Origin: an uncultured Cellvibrio sp.
Lineage (GTDB): Bacteria; Pseudomonadota; Gammaproteobacteria; Pseudomonadales; Cellvibrionaceae
DNA length: 15,135 nucleotides
Assembly: GCA_937958105.1 (NCBI GenBank)
Contig: CALFXJ010000027.1
Coordinates: 1-15,135 of the forward strand
Direction of reading: 5' to 3'
Program-made: the position numbers and the translations under genes
The notes under the pieces: generated by a model
What the model saw: the letters and a program-made list of their open reading frames with translations, nothing else
Databases searched by the model: none
Told to the model about the DNA's origin: nothing
In this document: in pieces, positions 5,634-15,075 of the stretch
Position numbering within the stretch: the stretch's first letter is position 1
How the letters are laid out: the number at the start of each line of letters is the position of its first letter

Positions 5634-8600
5634 ATGCGTAATTTAACACCACCGTCGATAAAAAAATCACCTCTATCGATCTCTCGGCGCAAACTTTACC
5701 TTGCCGTTGCAGCTGCCTCTCAATTGCTGTGTGTAGGGCCTGTCTACGCGGGGCCGCAAGGTGGGCAAGTGGTTGGCGGCGCTGGTTCCATCGATCAATC
5801 CGGCTTGCATACCACCATCAACCAGCACACCGACCGTATGGCGATTGATTGGCAGAGCTTCAATGTGGCTTCTGATGAGCGTGTGCAATTTGTTCAGCCC
5901 AGCACTTCTTCCGTAGCTCTTAACCGTGTGCTAAGCCACAAGGGTTCAGAAATCCATGGCCGGATCGACGCTAATGGCCACGTGATTCTGGTGAATCCCA
6001 ACGGTGTTTTCTTTGGTGAGGGTTCACAGATTAATGTGGGCGGCATTATTGCCAGCGGTTTGCAGATAAGTCCGAATGATTTTATGAATGGTGATTTTAC
6101 CTTAACGTCTGTAGAGGGGGCAGCCGGCAAGGTCATTAATAGCGGTATTATCAACGCAGCAACAGGTGGTTCTGTAACCCTGGTGGGCCAGCAAGTCAAA
6201 AACGACGGCTTAATCTCGGCAAAGTTAGGTGCGGTCAACCTTATGGCTGGTAAAGAAGCTGTTGTCACTTTTGACGAGCGTGGGTTAGTAGGTATAAAAG
6301 TTACCAACGAGATATTGCAGGATGAGTTGGGTATTGATGCAGCTATTATTAATAATGGTGAGATCAATGCGGAAGGTGGGAGAATTTTAATCAGCGCGAG
6401 CGCCAGCCAGGATATATTTTCGGAAGCAGTTAATCATGGCGGCTTAAGTCAAGCAAAAAGTGTTGTGGTTCATGATGATGGTAGCTTTACGTTAGGCGGT
6501 GGGGCTGATGTTGTTAATACCGGTCATTTAAAAGTCTCCTCTGATTCGGGTGATGCAGGTCAGATTGTTGTCCTGGCAGAAAATCTCACCAGTAGTGGTG
6601 AAATCTCTGCAAATTCTGTATCTGGCAATGCCGGGTATATAGAGCTTCATGCTCGGGATACCGCACTGCTGACGGAAAGCAGCATAACTTCTGCGATTGG
6701 AGAAGGTAACGCTGGGGGCGGGCAAGTTAAATTGTTGGGGCACCATGTCGGTTTGTTTGATCAATCAAGCGTTGATGTATCCGGTGCATTGGGTGGCGGC
6801 GAGGCCTTAATTGGAGGAGATTTTCAGGGAAAAAATTCTTCTATCAGAAATGCGCAGCGAACCTTTGTAGCAGAAGAGGCCAGTATTTATGCTGATGCAT
6901 TAGAGGCGGGTGATGGTGGAAAGGTCATCGTCTGGGCGGATGATATTACCCGCTATTACGGTTCCATTTATAGCCGTTCAAACGGAGCAAACGGCGGTTT
7001 TGCAGAGGTGTCAGGTAAAAATTATCTTGATTTTGATGGGCGTGCTGACCTTAAGGGGTTTACGGCATGGGGACGTTTGTTGCTCGATCCGGAAAACATC
7101 CATATAGAGGTTGGTCTAGGTCAGGAGGATTTAAATAACACCAAGTTTGAAGACGTGGGTACAAATATTTCAATTAGTAGAGATGCGGTAGTAGGAGCTT
7201 TAGAAAGTGCGAATGTTATTCTGGAAGCCACAGATACTATTACGGTAGATGGAGCAATATCTACAGCTAGGCAGAACCAGCGTAGCCTATCCTTGTATGC
7301 AGGCAACTCCATTGATATCAACGCTGAAATAAATCTTGGCGATGGGGATTTGATTTTTAATGCAGGAGTTAATAGCTGTGGAGAGGTGGATTGCACCGGA
7401 TCAGGACCTAAAAATCTTACGCTTAATGACGAGGGTAGTCTGAGTACAACCGGTAATATCTTTATAAATGCTGCTGATGATGTATTAATCGTCGGTGCAG
7501 TCGGCAATACCCGGGCTCCCGAATCTGTTGTTATAAAAGCTGGCAATGATATTACTCTCACATCAACTTCGTCCATCACAGCTGGTTTAAATTCCGATAC
7601 TGCTTCACACACAATTCACCTTTCCGCTGGTGATAGCACATTGTTTTCGAGCGGTGAAATTGCTGAAAGATCAGTCCCGCTTACTGGTAATCTTGACATC
7701 TCAGGTAGATTGACCACTGAAGGTGGCTCAATTTATCTAACTGCCAATGGTGGCGTGGATACTTCCACGACAGGGGTTGTAACTATTAAAGAGGATATGG
7801 TTACAAAAGGTGGAGATTTTATAGTAAGAAATACCGGCGACTTCAGTAACAATTTCATTGAAAGCGTAACTGCTATTCACGAAAATGACCTTAGAGATTT
7901 GGTCAATATTATCAATACATCATCAGAAGATCGTTCCGGTGGTGGAGACATTTCAATTATCTCTGGTGGAAATGTCACGTTAGGCACGGTTAAGTTTGGC
8001 TACAATTCTGGGGGCAACGGGAGTTTGCAGCGCGTAGGGTCACTCACTGTTGGTGCTGGTAAAGATTTCACGCTAGCACAAATTCTTAATTTTAATAATA
8101 CCGCCAATCGAGATCCCTTGAATAACGGAGCACCGTATTCATCTGGAGTTACTGATAGCCCCTTTGTGAAAGTGGCAGCTGGTGGAAATATCACCATCAA
8201 AGAAGGAGCAAAAATTCTTGACTACTACTATGGCGACGCTCGCGACTCTTTGAACGTAGATCTGCACGCGGCATCTCGTTTCAATGAGAGTGGAGGGGTG
8301 GAGCATATTCCTGGCAGGACCGGTGTGGTCGATATTAATGCTGATATTTATACGGCGGGAGGAAATTTTACAGCGTCCGGTTATAGCTTCCGTTCTGATG
8401 GTATTGCGATAGATACCGATAAAGCGAATGATTCGTCAAAGACAAGCACAACGTCCGGTCAAGAAAGTAATATCGCAAGTGTTTCGCTTGGTGGCAATGT
8501 AAGTATTTATGCAATTTCCGCTATAGAGCTCGGATCTGTTATCACAGACAGCAACTGCTCTGCGACACCCGGTGCCTGTACAGGGAATCTGACAATATCG

Positions 8601-11600
8601 CGTATTGATGACCCCGGCTTCACTGATGCGATGCAAATCAGTCAAGCCAGCAGTGAACTAGTAATCCACGGTCGAACTACTATTAATGTTGGTTCAAATG
8701 ATACTGTTAACTTTGCTACTGAAAGTAACGAGTTTACCGGGGGTTTTGTACTGCAGAACGCCGGAAATGTATCCATCACCGACGCTGCCGGCGATATTAT
8801 GCTGAATGGAGTTAATGTTAAGGGATTGGATTTAGTTGCTCTTAACGGCAGTATTTTGCAAGCAAACGGATCAGCTATTACGGTAACTGGAGGTACAGCA
8901 TTAAATGCTGGGGGCACAAACAGTTCTATCGTTCTAAATGAACTAGTATCTATTGATGGTGCTTCTGTCAGTCGAAATGATTTCGGGGGAATGGTCTCGG
9001 CGACTACAACTGGCGGAGTGATTACTCTGGGGGATGTTGACGATTTCATTCTAGGCGAAATTTCCTCATCTGGTGGAAATATTACATTAAATACCGGCTT
9101 AAGGCTGACGCAAGGACGCACGGTGGCGGCGACTCAGGGCGGCGGTGGTCCCCGTGGGAATGTAGTGATAGCGGGTCCAATTAACTCTGCTAATGCCAGC
9201 ACATTGACAATTAACGCGAATGATATTGAGCTAGGTGGAAGCATTGGTGCTTCAGGGCGTTTAGGTTCTGTGATATTCAATGCAACTGGTGATATTAATG
9301 CAGCGTCAAACTCAATCAACGCATCTTCGTTTACTGCTGATGGCTTTAGACATTTCACCGCAGGCGCTATCAATACATCAAGGTCCAATGCCAAGGGTGG
9401 TGATATCACTTTAAGCGGGAGCGGCGACGTCAATGTTGGTGCTCTAAATACTCAGGGAATGGGCACCAGTGACTTAAACGGCTATGGCGGCGGCGATATC
9501 ATATTGAGAGGGAACACTGTTCGTGTTGCTGGTATCAATACCTCCGGTGCTGACGCGGTAAAGATACCAGGTACGCCAGGTGACTCCGACACTCCGGGAA
9601 CACCTGAACAAGTAGGAGTGAGAGGATTGGGTGGCGCGGTGACTATCACTAGCACTGGTGGGGGAAATCCTGCAATCACTCTGGACGGAGATATTACCAC
9701 CCTTCATGGTGACGGTCTTACTCAAGGAAGTCCTGTCGGGGATGCCCGCACACAAGGCGCGGTAACCATTAATTTATCGCAGCCTGCATCTGTCTTGCTA
9801 AATTATGACGATTTTTTCACTTCTAATATAACCTTGAATGGCACCAACGGTGGCAATGGTTCCTCTCTCAGAGGCTTCAACCACGGTGGCACATGGACAA
9901 CGACCTCTACAAACTCTGGCGAGATAACAGGAACAGCAGGTAGCGGCATCGTCACTTTTAACAATTTTGCCAATCTGCAAGGTGGCGATGGTGGCGATAT
10001 CTTCGTTCTTCGTCATAACATCGATAGACAGGTTTACGGCGGAGATGGCAATGATCACTTTACCATCAGCACCACTATCACTGGTGACATCCGCGGGCAA
10101 GATGGAGACGATTATTTTCTAGTGAGCTCTTCGGAAGCTATCTCTGCGCGTATATATGGCGGTGCAGGAAACGACACTATCCAGGGTGGAAATCGAGTAA
10201 ATAATTGGAATCTCACAAACGATGTAAGCCAAGTTAATGAAAATCTACGTTTCTCAGATATAGAGCACATTGTTGGGGGGAAAGGCCAGGATATCTTTCG
10301 CGGCAATATTGGTGCTTTTATAAATGTAGGCTCAATTAGCGGTGGTGTTGATAATGTTGAGGATGTATTAGATACGGTTGTTGTTGAAGATAACATTGAG
10401 CTTGACTTTGTTGCAGGTGTTGGTGGTTTTTTCAAAGGTGTCACCAATGCGGAAATCATCAGCAGCCAAAGAGAAGGTGGCGGCACTATAACAGTAAAGT
10501 CTCCGAGCACAGCAACAACAAAGTGGGATATTGAAAGTGTTGATGGCGACGAGAACATCAACAACGAAGGGAAAATCAGTTATACCGACGGGGAGTTTTC
10601 GGACGGTATTACTTTTACCAATTTCTCCACGTTGATCGGCGGAGAAGGTAAAAATATCTTTAAATTCTTCGGTAACAGCACAATAACCGGATCTATTGAT
10701 GGCGGCGATGGCGTGAATGTGGTTGACATCGAAGGAGCTGGTCGAGCGCATCACATCAGGTTTGGTGGTAGAAACGACGAAACTACGATTCATGTCAGTA
10801 ATATTCAAAGAGTCATTGGGAACAGCAATGACAATACGACTCTTAGCCTGGCATCTGGCACAAATACCTGGAATATCACAGATTTTGATGAGGCCGGGAC
10901 TGATGCTGATGGGCAAAATGACGGGGTTATTGTCAGAGAAGATTCCTCCCGCATTGAGTTCGTTAATTTCCAAAATCTTATAGGCGGTTCGGGTAATGAC
11001 GAGTTCGTCTTTTCTACCCTGAATCCCGGCAGTTTTACAGGCCGCATTGATGGTGGTGGCGGTAGCGGCAATTCGATCCGTGGCCGGGACGAGAATAGTA
11101 CCTGGACGATAAACTCATCTAACGGCATAAGCATAATTCAAAGCGGAGCCGTTGATCCCTATCTCGCATCGGCTTCTAACATCCAGATTCTTCAGGGTGG
11201 CTCCGGTGTTGATATCTTTAACATCGATGCGGGCTACGTTAATACCATTCGCGGTGGCGATGGTGATGACACTTTCAATGTTCGCGCCGATGGTAGGGTC
11301 ACCATTCTGGATGGTGAAGGTGGTATCGATACGCTTGTTGGCCGAAATAGTGATAACCAATGGGATATAAATTCACGCAGACTTTCAGTCGATAATGGCC
11401 CTGCTTACGTTACTGAATTCGTTGGTATGGAAGTACTGCAGGGCGGCTCGGCGGCTGATGAGTTCATCATAAATGCTGTATTTGCTGGTACGTTGAATGG
11501 TGGTGCTGGTGATGACCTTTTTCGCGTAGTAAATGGTGGAAGAGCAACGCAGATTATTGGTGGTACCGAAACCGCCCAGGACACCTTGGACATAACGGCA

Positions 11601-14600
11601 GCGACAAACGATCTACATGTTGCTATTGATGAAACCGCCGAAGCAGATCTGAGAGTCACAGGTGTTGAGCGGCTGATTGCGAATAGCTCGGGTAATCACA
11701 CATTGATTGGTCGTGTCGATGCAAACAACGCCTGGGCAATCGAGAACGAAAACTCGGGTGTGCTGAATAGTGTTATTCAGTTTGAAGGCTTTGCGAATTT
11801 AGTCGGTGGCAACTTAGTCGATAACTTTACCTTCACCAACTCCACCGCCAACATCACCGGCATCATAAACGGTGGCCAAGGCACCGATAGCGTGAATTTG
11901 ACCGCGAGAGGCGATAGTGGTGTTCAAATATTGGAAGCCGGAGATACTGCGGCCGCTAATAGTATCAATGTCCTCTCGATTGAAAACCTCACGGCCGCTG
12001 GCGACTCTACTTTAGTGGCGAGTAATCTGGAGTCGAATACTTGGAGAATAACGGATACTGATATTGGGGTGTTGAATCCTGCTGCGTCCGGCGGAGGGAT
12101 CGCATTTGAGGGATTCCAGAATCTGATGGGTGGTACAGGAGATGACGCCTTCCACTTCGTCGGCATCGGTAAAATATCAGGCATCGTCAATGGTGGCGCT
12201 CACATTGAAGGAGATTCGGTTAACGTTAGTGAGGCGGCTGAGGGCTACTCTGATGTCCGTCTTGCAGATGTTAATGATCCGGCTTCCGGGTTTCTCAATA
12301 TAGAAAAGTATATTGGTGGCCTCACCAGTACGCTATATGGCAGCGATACTGGCCATATCTGGACCCTGCTTGCCGGCACCAACGCGGTAGCCATTGGTGA
12401 TGCGCAGGAAATCACTTTCACCGGCTTTGCCAACCTTCAGGGCGGCTCGGGTGTTGATACATTTAACATCAATGAGGGTACGTTAACCGGCTGGATTAAA
12501 GGCGGCGAGGGTAACGATATCTTTACAGCCGGTGGTGGCACTGTCGAAGGCGGCGTTTTTGGTGAAGCCGGCGATGATGCGATGACCGCCGTCATCCAGG
12601 CTGGTGCAGTGGGTAGCATTAAATTCTTCGGTGGTGAAGGCGCCAATGATCGCCTGACTATTACCGGTGGTGGTGCAAACTATACGGCGTTGCACGATAC
12701 GATTGATGATGACAGACGATTGGTGTACACCGACCAGGCTGGTAATGCGTATACCGTGTCCTTCGAGACAGTTAATCGAGTGCAGGATAATCTTACGGCG
12801 TCATTATTGACGGTAAATGGTACGTCAGATGCTGATACATTTGTTCTGCGAGATAATCAATATAATCTGGCCGGACAGGATATCGAATTTACCAACAAGC
12901 GTGACCTTACGATCGCGGCTGGAAGCAACGATCACATCAGTATTGAAGGCCAGATCAATGTTGGTGGCGAACTGACTTTACGCAACGCCAGCGTGACCGC
13001 CAGTGGAACAGGTTTGATCAGCGCAGCCACGTTACGGCTCGATGGAACTGCTCAGGTGGGGAGTGCTGAAAATCGTGTGCGGACAGATGTGAGTAATCTT
13101 GCGGTTACCTCGGCCTCTGGAGCCATCTATTTGCGTGAGCAGAATGCGCTGAATCTTACAGAGCTTTCTTCCAATAACATCGTTGATCTGATACTGGCCG
13201 GAAACCTCACCAGCAGTACCCCATTGATTTTCACGCGTGACCTTTTTGTGAATACTACCGGCGGGGATATTCTGCTTAACGGCGAGAATCAACTTACCGG
13301 GAACCTCTCCTTTGTTACCAATGGTTCGGTGAACTTGCGTAATACCTCAGCCACTCGTTTAGGAAACGTTCAGGCTCAGAACCTCACCGTTAACTCAACG
13401 GGATCCATCGACGGTGCTGGTGTGCTGACCATCAATGGCCGCGCTGAGTTCACCACCCCCGGTAACATTACCTTGACGAATGCAGATAATGATTTTAATT
13501 CTGTCGTTATCAAAAACGCACTTAGTACATCGATACAGGACCGTAATCAGTTGTCTTTGGCGGGGGCTGATACCACAGGATCAGTAAACCTGTCAGCCCA
13601 GAATATTTCCGTAAATGGCCTGGTGAAAGCCGGTGCGCTGACACTGACGGCCAACGAAGAGGTAATGCTGGGTAGCTCTGTCACTACGACGAATAACCTC
13701 GTTGTTACCACACAGGGCGTGGTCAATCAGAGAAGCGACCTCAAGAGCACGGCAGGTAATATCACTATTAATGCCGGGCAGTTTGTCATGAGTGGTGGGA
13801 CGCAGCTGTCTGCTGAAGCGGGAGATATCAACGTCACCGCTGGCAGCGATGCCAACCTGCGTAACATTCTTGCCCGAGGTGATATCCATGTAGATGCTGG
13901 CGGAAGTCTGCAGATCAATGATCTGATTCGTTCCATCGCCGGAGACATTAACCTCGCAGGCAGTGGCAATGTGAATCTTGCCAACAATCTGCAGGCGGAT
14001 AAAGACATCACCTTGCAATCACGCAGGGGCGCTATTCAGCAGCAGGCGCAGATCAATACTCAGACCGGCAACATCACCTTAACAGCTGCTGGTGACATCA
14101 CCATGAACAGTGATACCACGGCTACCGCAGCAACCGGAAACATTTCCTATACCGGATCTTCCATTGCGGCATCCTCCTTTGTTGCTGAGGCGGGCACCGT
14201 CACCCTTGCCGCTACGCAGGGAGCGATCACGGATAACAACGGCGATAATGTCAACGTTACCGCCAACCGTCTGGTGGCGGATGCCATGACAGGCATTGGC
14301 TCAGCGGGTCGCTTTGAAACCATGATCAGTGAATTGTCCCTGAGCAATAACACCGGATTGGTTGACCTGCAGAACAGCAAGGCGCTGACCATTAATCGCC
14401 TGCACTCCAACGGCGATGTGGTGCTGAATAACCTGGCTGGTGATATTACGCTGGATAATACCTCTGGTGCGCTGTACGACAGGGTTCAAACAGATGCGCG
14501 TCTGGCGGGTGGTACGGTTAATGCGAACTATGAAATCGGATCGCTCACCATCAACGTAGCAAACGGTAATCTGCTTGCCAGCAACAATCCCGGTCCTAAC

Positions 14601-14954
14601 GTAGCCAATCCGGATATCGTTGCCCGTACTGCGGTATTGACCACACCGGTCGGCAGTCTCGGCAGCCCCGAACGTATGCTGGTCATTTACGTCAAGGATC
14701 ACCTGCTTATTGGTGGTGCCAGAAGCTGGGGACCGCTCTGGGGCTTTGATACACGGCCTGTGACTGTGGACAACCAGGCAACCATCCAGGGAAGTCTGTC
14801 GGACCTGCTTGCGTCAGGTAATGAGCAGCTCGTAGAAGTAGAAACCCTGGATGAAGTAAATCCAGCGGTGTTCACCAGCGTAAGAAACTATTTCTACGAT
14901 GACATCGCGATACTGCTGCCCCGCGACCAGCTCTATTACGATGACGAAGAATAA
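5634..14954 (+). CDS. TpsA-type giant exoprotein, filamentous-haemagglutinin family
   Basis: The 3106-residue product starts at ATG 5634 with AGGG (5623-5626) at 7-base spacing. A signal peptide with a long charged N-region (SRRK 17-20) and hydrophobic core ends at VYA39|G40. Residues 40 to about 290 are the haemagglutination/TPS domain, with NPNGVFF at 121-127, the motif read by TpsB transporters. Residues to about 490 carry family motifs: LIGGDFQGKN near 391, KVIVWADD near 430 and LLLDPENI at 482-489. A beta-helix follows, then nine Trp/RTX-like repeats (1420-2317), then a second regular beta-helix rich in GNITL/GDINV coils. The tail ends ILLPRDQLYYDDEE, resembling other TpsA C-termini. Mature Cys occur only as two close pairs (582/587 and 975/982). 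The expected route is Sec export, then TpsB-mediated secretion to the surface as an adhesin or biofilm fibre. No VENN motif or toxin domain is seen. A TpsB gene is not visible here. Confidence 0.93.
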   Translation: MRNLTPPSIKKSPLSISRRKLYLAVAAASQLLCVGPVYAGPQGGQVVGGAGSIDQSGLHTTINQHTDRMAIDWQSFNVASDERVQFVQPSTSSVALNRVLSHKGSEIHGRIDANGHVILVNPNGVFFGEGSQINVGGIIASGLQISPNDFMNGDFTLTSVEGAAGKVINSGIINAATGGSVTLVGQQVKNDGLISAKLGAVNLMAGKEAVVTFDERGLVGIKVTNEILQDELGIDAAIINNGEINAEGGRILISASASQDIFSEAVNHGGLSQAKSVVVHDDGSFTLGGGADVVNTGHLKVSSDSGDAGQIVVLAENLTSSGEISANSVSGNAGYIELHARDTALLTESSITSAIGEGNAGGGQVKLLGHHVGLFDQSSVDVSGALGGGEALIGGDFQGKNSSIRNAQRTFVAEEASIYADALEAGDGGKVIVWADDITRYYGSIYSRSNGANGGFAEVSGKNYLDFDGRADLKGFTAWGRLLLDPENIHIEVGLGQEDLNNTKFEDVGTNISISRDAVVGALESANVILEATDTITVDGAISTARQNQRSLSLYAGNSIDINAEINLGDGDLIFNAGVNSCGEVDCTGSGPKNLTLNDEGSLSTTGNIFINAADDVLIVGAVGNTRAPESVVIKAGNDITLTSTSSITAGLNSDTASHTIHLSAGDSTLFSSGEIAERSVPLTGNLDISGRLTTEGGSIYLTANGGVDTSTTGVVTIKEDMVTKGGDFIVRNTGDFSNNFIESVTAIHENDLRDLVNIINTSSEDRSGGGDISIISGGNVTLGTVKFGYNSGGNGSLQRVGSLTVGAGKDFTLAQILNFNNTANRDPLNNGAPYSSGVTDSPFVKVAAGGNITIKEGAKILDYYYGDARDSLNVDLHAASRFNESGGVEHIPGRTGVVDINADIYTAGGNFTASGYSFRSDGIAIDTDKANDSSKTSTTSGQESNIASVSLGGNVSIYAISAIELGSVITDSNCSATPGACTGNLTISRIDDPGFTDAMQISQASSELVIHGRTTINVGSNDTVNFATESNEFTGGFVLQNAGNVSITDAAGDIMLNGVNVKGLDLVALNGSILQANGSAITVTGGTALNAGGTNSSIVLNELVSIDGASVSRNDFGGMVSATTTGGVITLGDVDDFILGEISSSGGNITLNTGLRLTQGRTVAATQGGGGPRGNVVIAGPINSANASTLTINANDIELGGSIGASGRLGSVIFNATGDINAASNSINASSFTADGFRHFTAGAINTSRSNAKGGDITLSGSGDVNVGALNTQGMGTSDLNGYGGGDIILRGNTVRVAGINTSGADAVKIPGTPGDSDTPGTPEQVGVRGLGGAVTITSTGGGNPAITLDGDITTLHGDGLTQGSPVGDARTQGAVTINLSQPASVLLNYDDFFTSNITLNGTNGGNGSSLRGFNHGGTWTTTSTNSGEITGTAGSGIVTFNNFANLQGGDGGDIFVLRHNIDRQVYGGDGNDHFTISTTITGDIRGQDGDDYFLVSSSEAISARIYGGAGNDTIQGGNRVNNWNLTNDVSQVNENLRFSDIEHIVGGKGQDIFRGNIGAFINVGSISGGVDNVEDVLDTVVVEDNIELDFVAGVGGFFKGVTNAEIISSQREGGGTITVKSPSTATTKWDIESVDGDENINNEGKISYTDGEFSDGITFTNFSTLIGGEGKNIFKFFGNSTITGSIDGGDGVNVVDIEGAGRAHHIRFGGRNDETTIHVSNIQRVIGNSNDNTTLSLASGTNTWNITDFDEAGTDADGQNDGVIVREDSSRIEFVNFQNLIGGSGNDEFVFSTLNPGSFTGRIDGGGGSGNSIRGRDENSTWTINSSNGISIIQSGAVDPYLASASNIQILQGGSGVDIFNIDAGYVNTIRGGDGDDTFNVRADGRVTILDGEGGIDTLVGRNSDNQWDINSRRLSVDNGPAYVTEFVGMEVLQGGSAADEFIINAVFAGTLNGGAGDDLFRVVNGGRATQIIGGTETAQDTLDITAATNDLHVAIDETAEADLRVTGVERLIANSSGNHTLIGRVDANNAWAIENENSGVLNSVIQFEGFANLVGGNLVDNFTFTNSTANITGIINGGQGTDSVNLTARGDSGVQILEAGDTAAANSINVLSIENLTAAGDSTLVASNLESNTWRITDTDIGVLNPAASGGGIAFEGFQNLMGGTGDDAFHFVGIGKISGIVNGGAHIEGDSVNVSEAAEGYSDVRLADVNDPASGFLNIEKYIGGLTSTLYGSDTGHIWTLLAGTNAVAIGDAQEITFTGFANLQGGSGVDTFNINEGTLTGWIKGGEGNDIFTAGGGTVEGGVFGEAGDDAMTAVIQAGAVGSIKFFGGEGANDRLTITGGGANYTALHDTIDDDRRLVYTDQAGNAYTVSFETVNRVQDNLTASLLTVNGTSDADTFVLRDNQYNLAGQDIEFTNKRDLTIAAGSNDHISIEGQINVGGELTLRNASVTASGTGLISAATLRLDGTAQVGSAENRVRTDVSNLAVTSASGAIYLREQNALNLTELSSNNIVDLILAGNLTSSTPLIFTRDLFVNTTGGDILLNGENQLTGNLSFVTNGSVNLRNTSATRLGNVQAQNLTVNSTGSIDGAGVLTINGRAEFTTPGNITLTNADNDFNSVVIKNALSTSIQDRNQLSLAGADTTGSVNLSAQNISVNGLVKAGALTLTANEEVMLGSSVTTTNNLVVTTQGVVNQRSDLKSTAGNITINAGQFVMSGGTQLSAEAGDINVTAGSDANLRNILARGDIHVDAGGSLQINDLIRSIAGDINLAGSGNVNLANNLQADKDITLQSRRGAIQQQAQINTQTGNITLTAAGDITMNSDTTATAATGNISYTGSSIAASSFVAEAGTVTLAATQGAITDNNGDNVNVTANRLVADAMTGIGSAGRFETMISELSLSNNTGLVDLQNSKALTINRLHSNGDVVLNNLAGDITLDNTSGALYDRVQTDARLAGGTVNANYEIGSLTINVANGNLLASNNPGPNVANPDIVARTAVLTTPVGSLGSPERMLVIYVKDHLLIGGARSWGPLWGFDTRPVTVDNQATIQGSLSDLLASGNEQLVEVETLDEVNPAVFTSVRNYFYDDIAILLPRDQLYYDDEE
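9891..12584 (+). repeat. nine protein-level repeats: NxWxI ... NLxGGxGxDxF with RTX-like turns
   Basis: This lies within the tpsA coding sequence, residues about 1420-2317. Each unit has a Trp motif of the form N-x-W-x-I (W at 1421, 1525, 1631, 1746, 1824, 1910, 2034, 2137, 2243). It is followed 17-33 residues later by a motif like FxNLxGGSGxDxF (starting at 1445, 1542, 1664, 1779, 1850, 1932, 2053, 2161, 2265). Unit spacing varies from 71 to 124 residues. Between them are RTX-like nonapeptide turns such as YGGDGNDHF, YGGAGNDTI, GGDGDDTFNV and NGGAGDDLF. Units 5 and 9 are the closest (LQGGSGVDxFNI). Nine of the 15 Trp I count in the protein lie in this motif. RTX-type turns usually bind calcium, but here they are dispersed rather than in tandem, so binding is inferred. 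Confidence 0.8.
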
Positions 14955-14974
14955 GCGGCTCGCCCGTTCAGTTA

Positions 14975-14994
14975 TCAGGCCATTAATGTCCTGA
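14975..14994 (+). promoter_or_regulatory. 20-base near-perfect palindrome after tpsA
   Basis: TCAGGCCATTAATGTCCTGA is self-complementary over all ten base pairs except one (C14980 against T14989). It lies 20 bases after the tpsA stop and before the terminator hairpin. It could be an operator for the following gene or part of the transcript-end structure; the absence of a loop favours a DNA-binding site over an RNA hairpin. Confidence 0.3.
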
Positions 14995-15009
14995 GTCTGA
15001 GATCTACTG

Positions 15010-15040
15010 GCCAGCGCCGGATGGCGCTGGCTGTTTAATC
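15010..15040 (+). terminator. intrinsic-terminator-like hairpin after tpsA
   Basis: GCCAGCGCC (15010-15018) pairs perfectly with GGCGCTGGC (15023-15031) around a GGAT loop, giving a 9-bp GC-rich stem followed by TGTTTAATC, with a T5 run a little further on (15045-15049). It is the strongest hairpin found in the window and is well placed to end the tpsA transcript. The T tract is interrupted, so some read-through into the next gene is possible. Confidence 0.65.
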
Positions 15041-15075
15041 CATCTTTTTCTGTTCACATAAAGGGAGTTTTGCTT

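Noticed and set aside
10368..10973. Long minus-strand open frame (201 codons) inside tpsA, and many similar ones from 5673 to 14702
   Set aside because: They are mirror frames of a repetitive Gly/Asp/Asn-rich gene, have no convincing ribosome sites and encode low-complexity products with no family resemblance.
9891..12584. Type I secretion substrate, on the basis of RTX-like turns
   Set aside because: The protein has a clear Sec signal peptide and TPS domain, the RTX-like turns are dispersed and central, and no type I transporter genes are in the window.
14500..14954. Contact-dependent-inhibition (CdiA) type toxin at the C-terminus
   Set aside because: There is no VENN-like motif or toxin-like terminal domain. 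The end (ILLPRDQLYYDDEE) resembles ordinary adhesin-type TpsA tails, and no small immunity-like gene follows directly.
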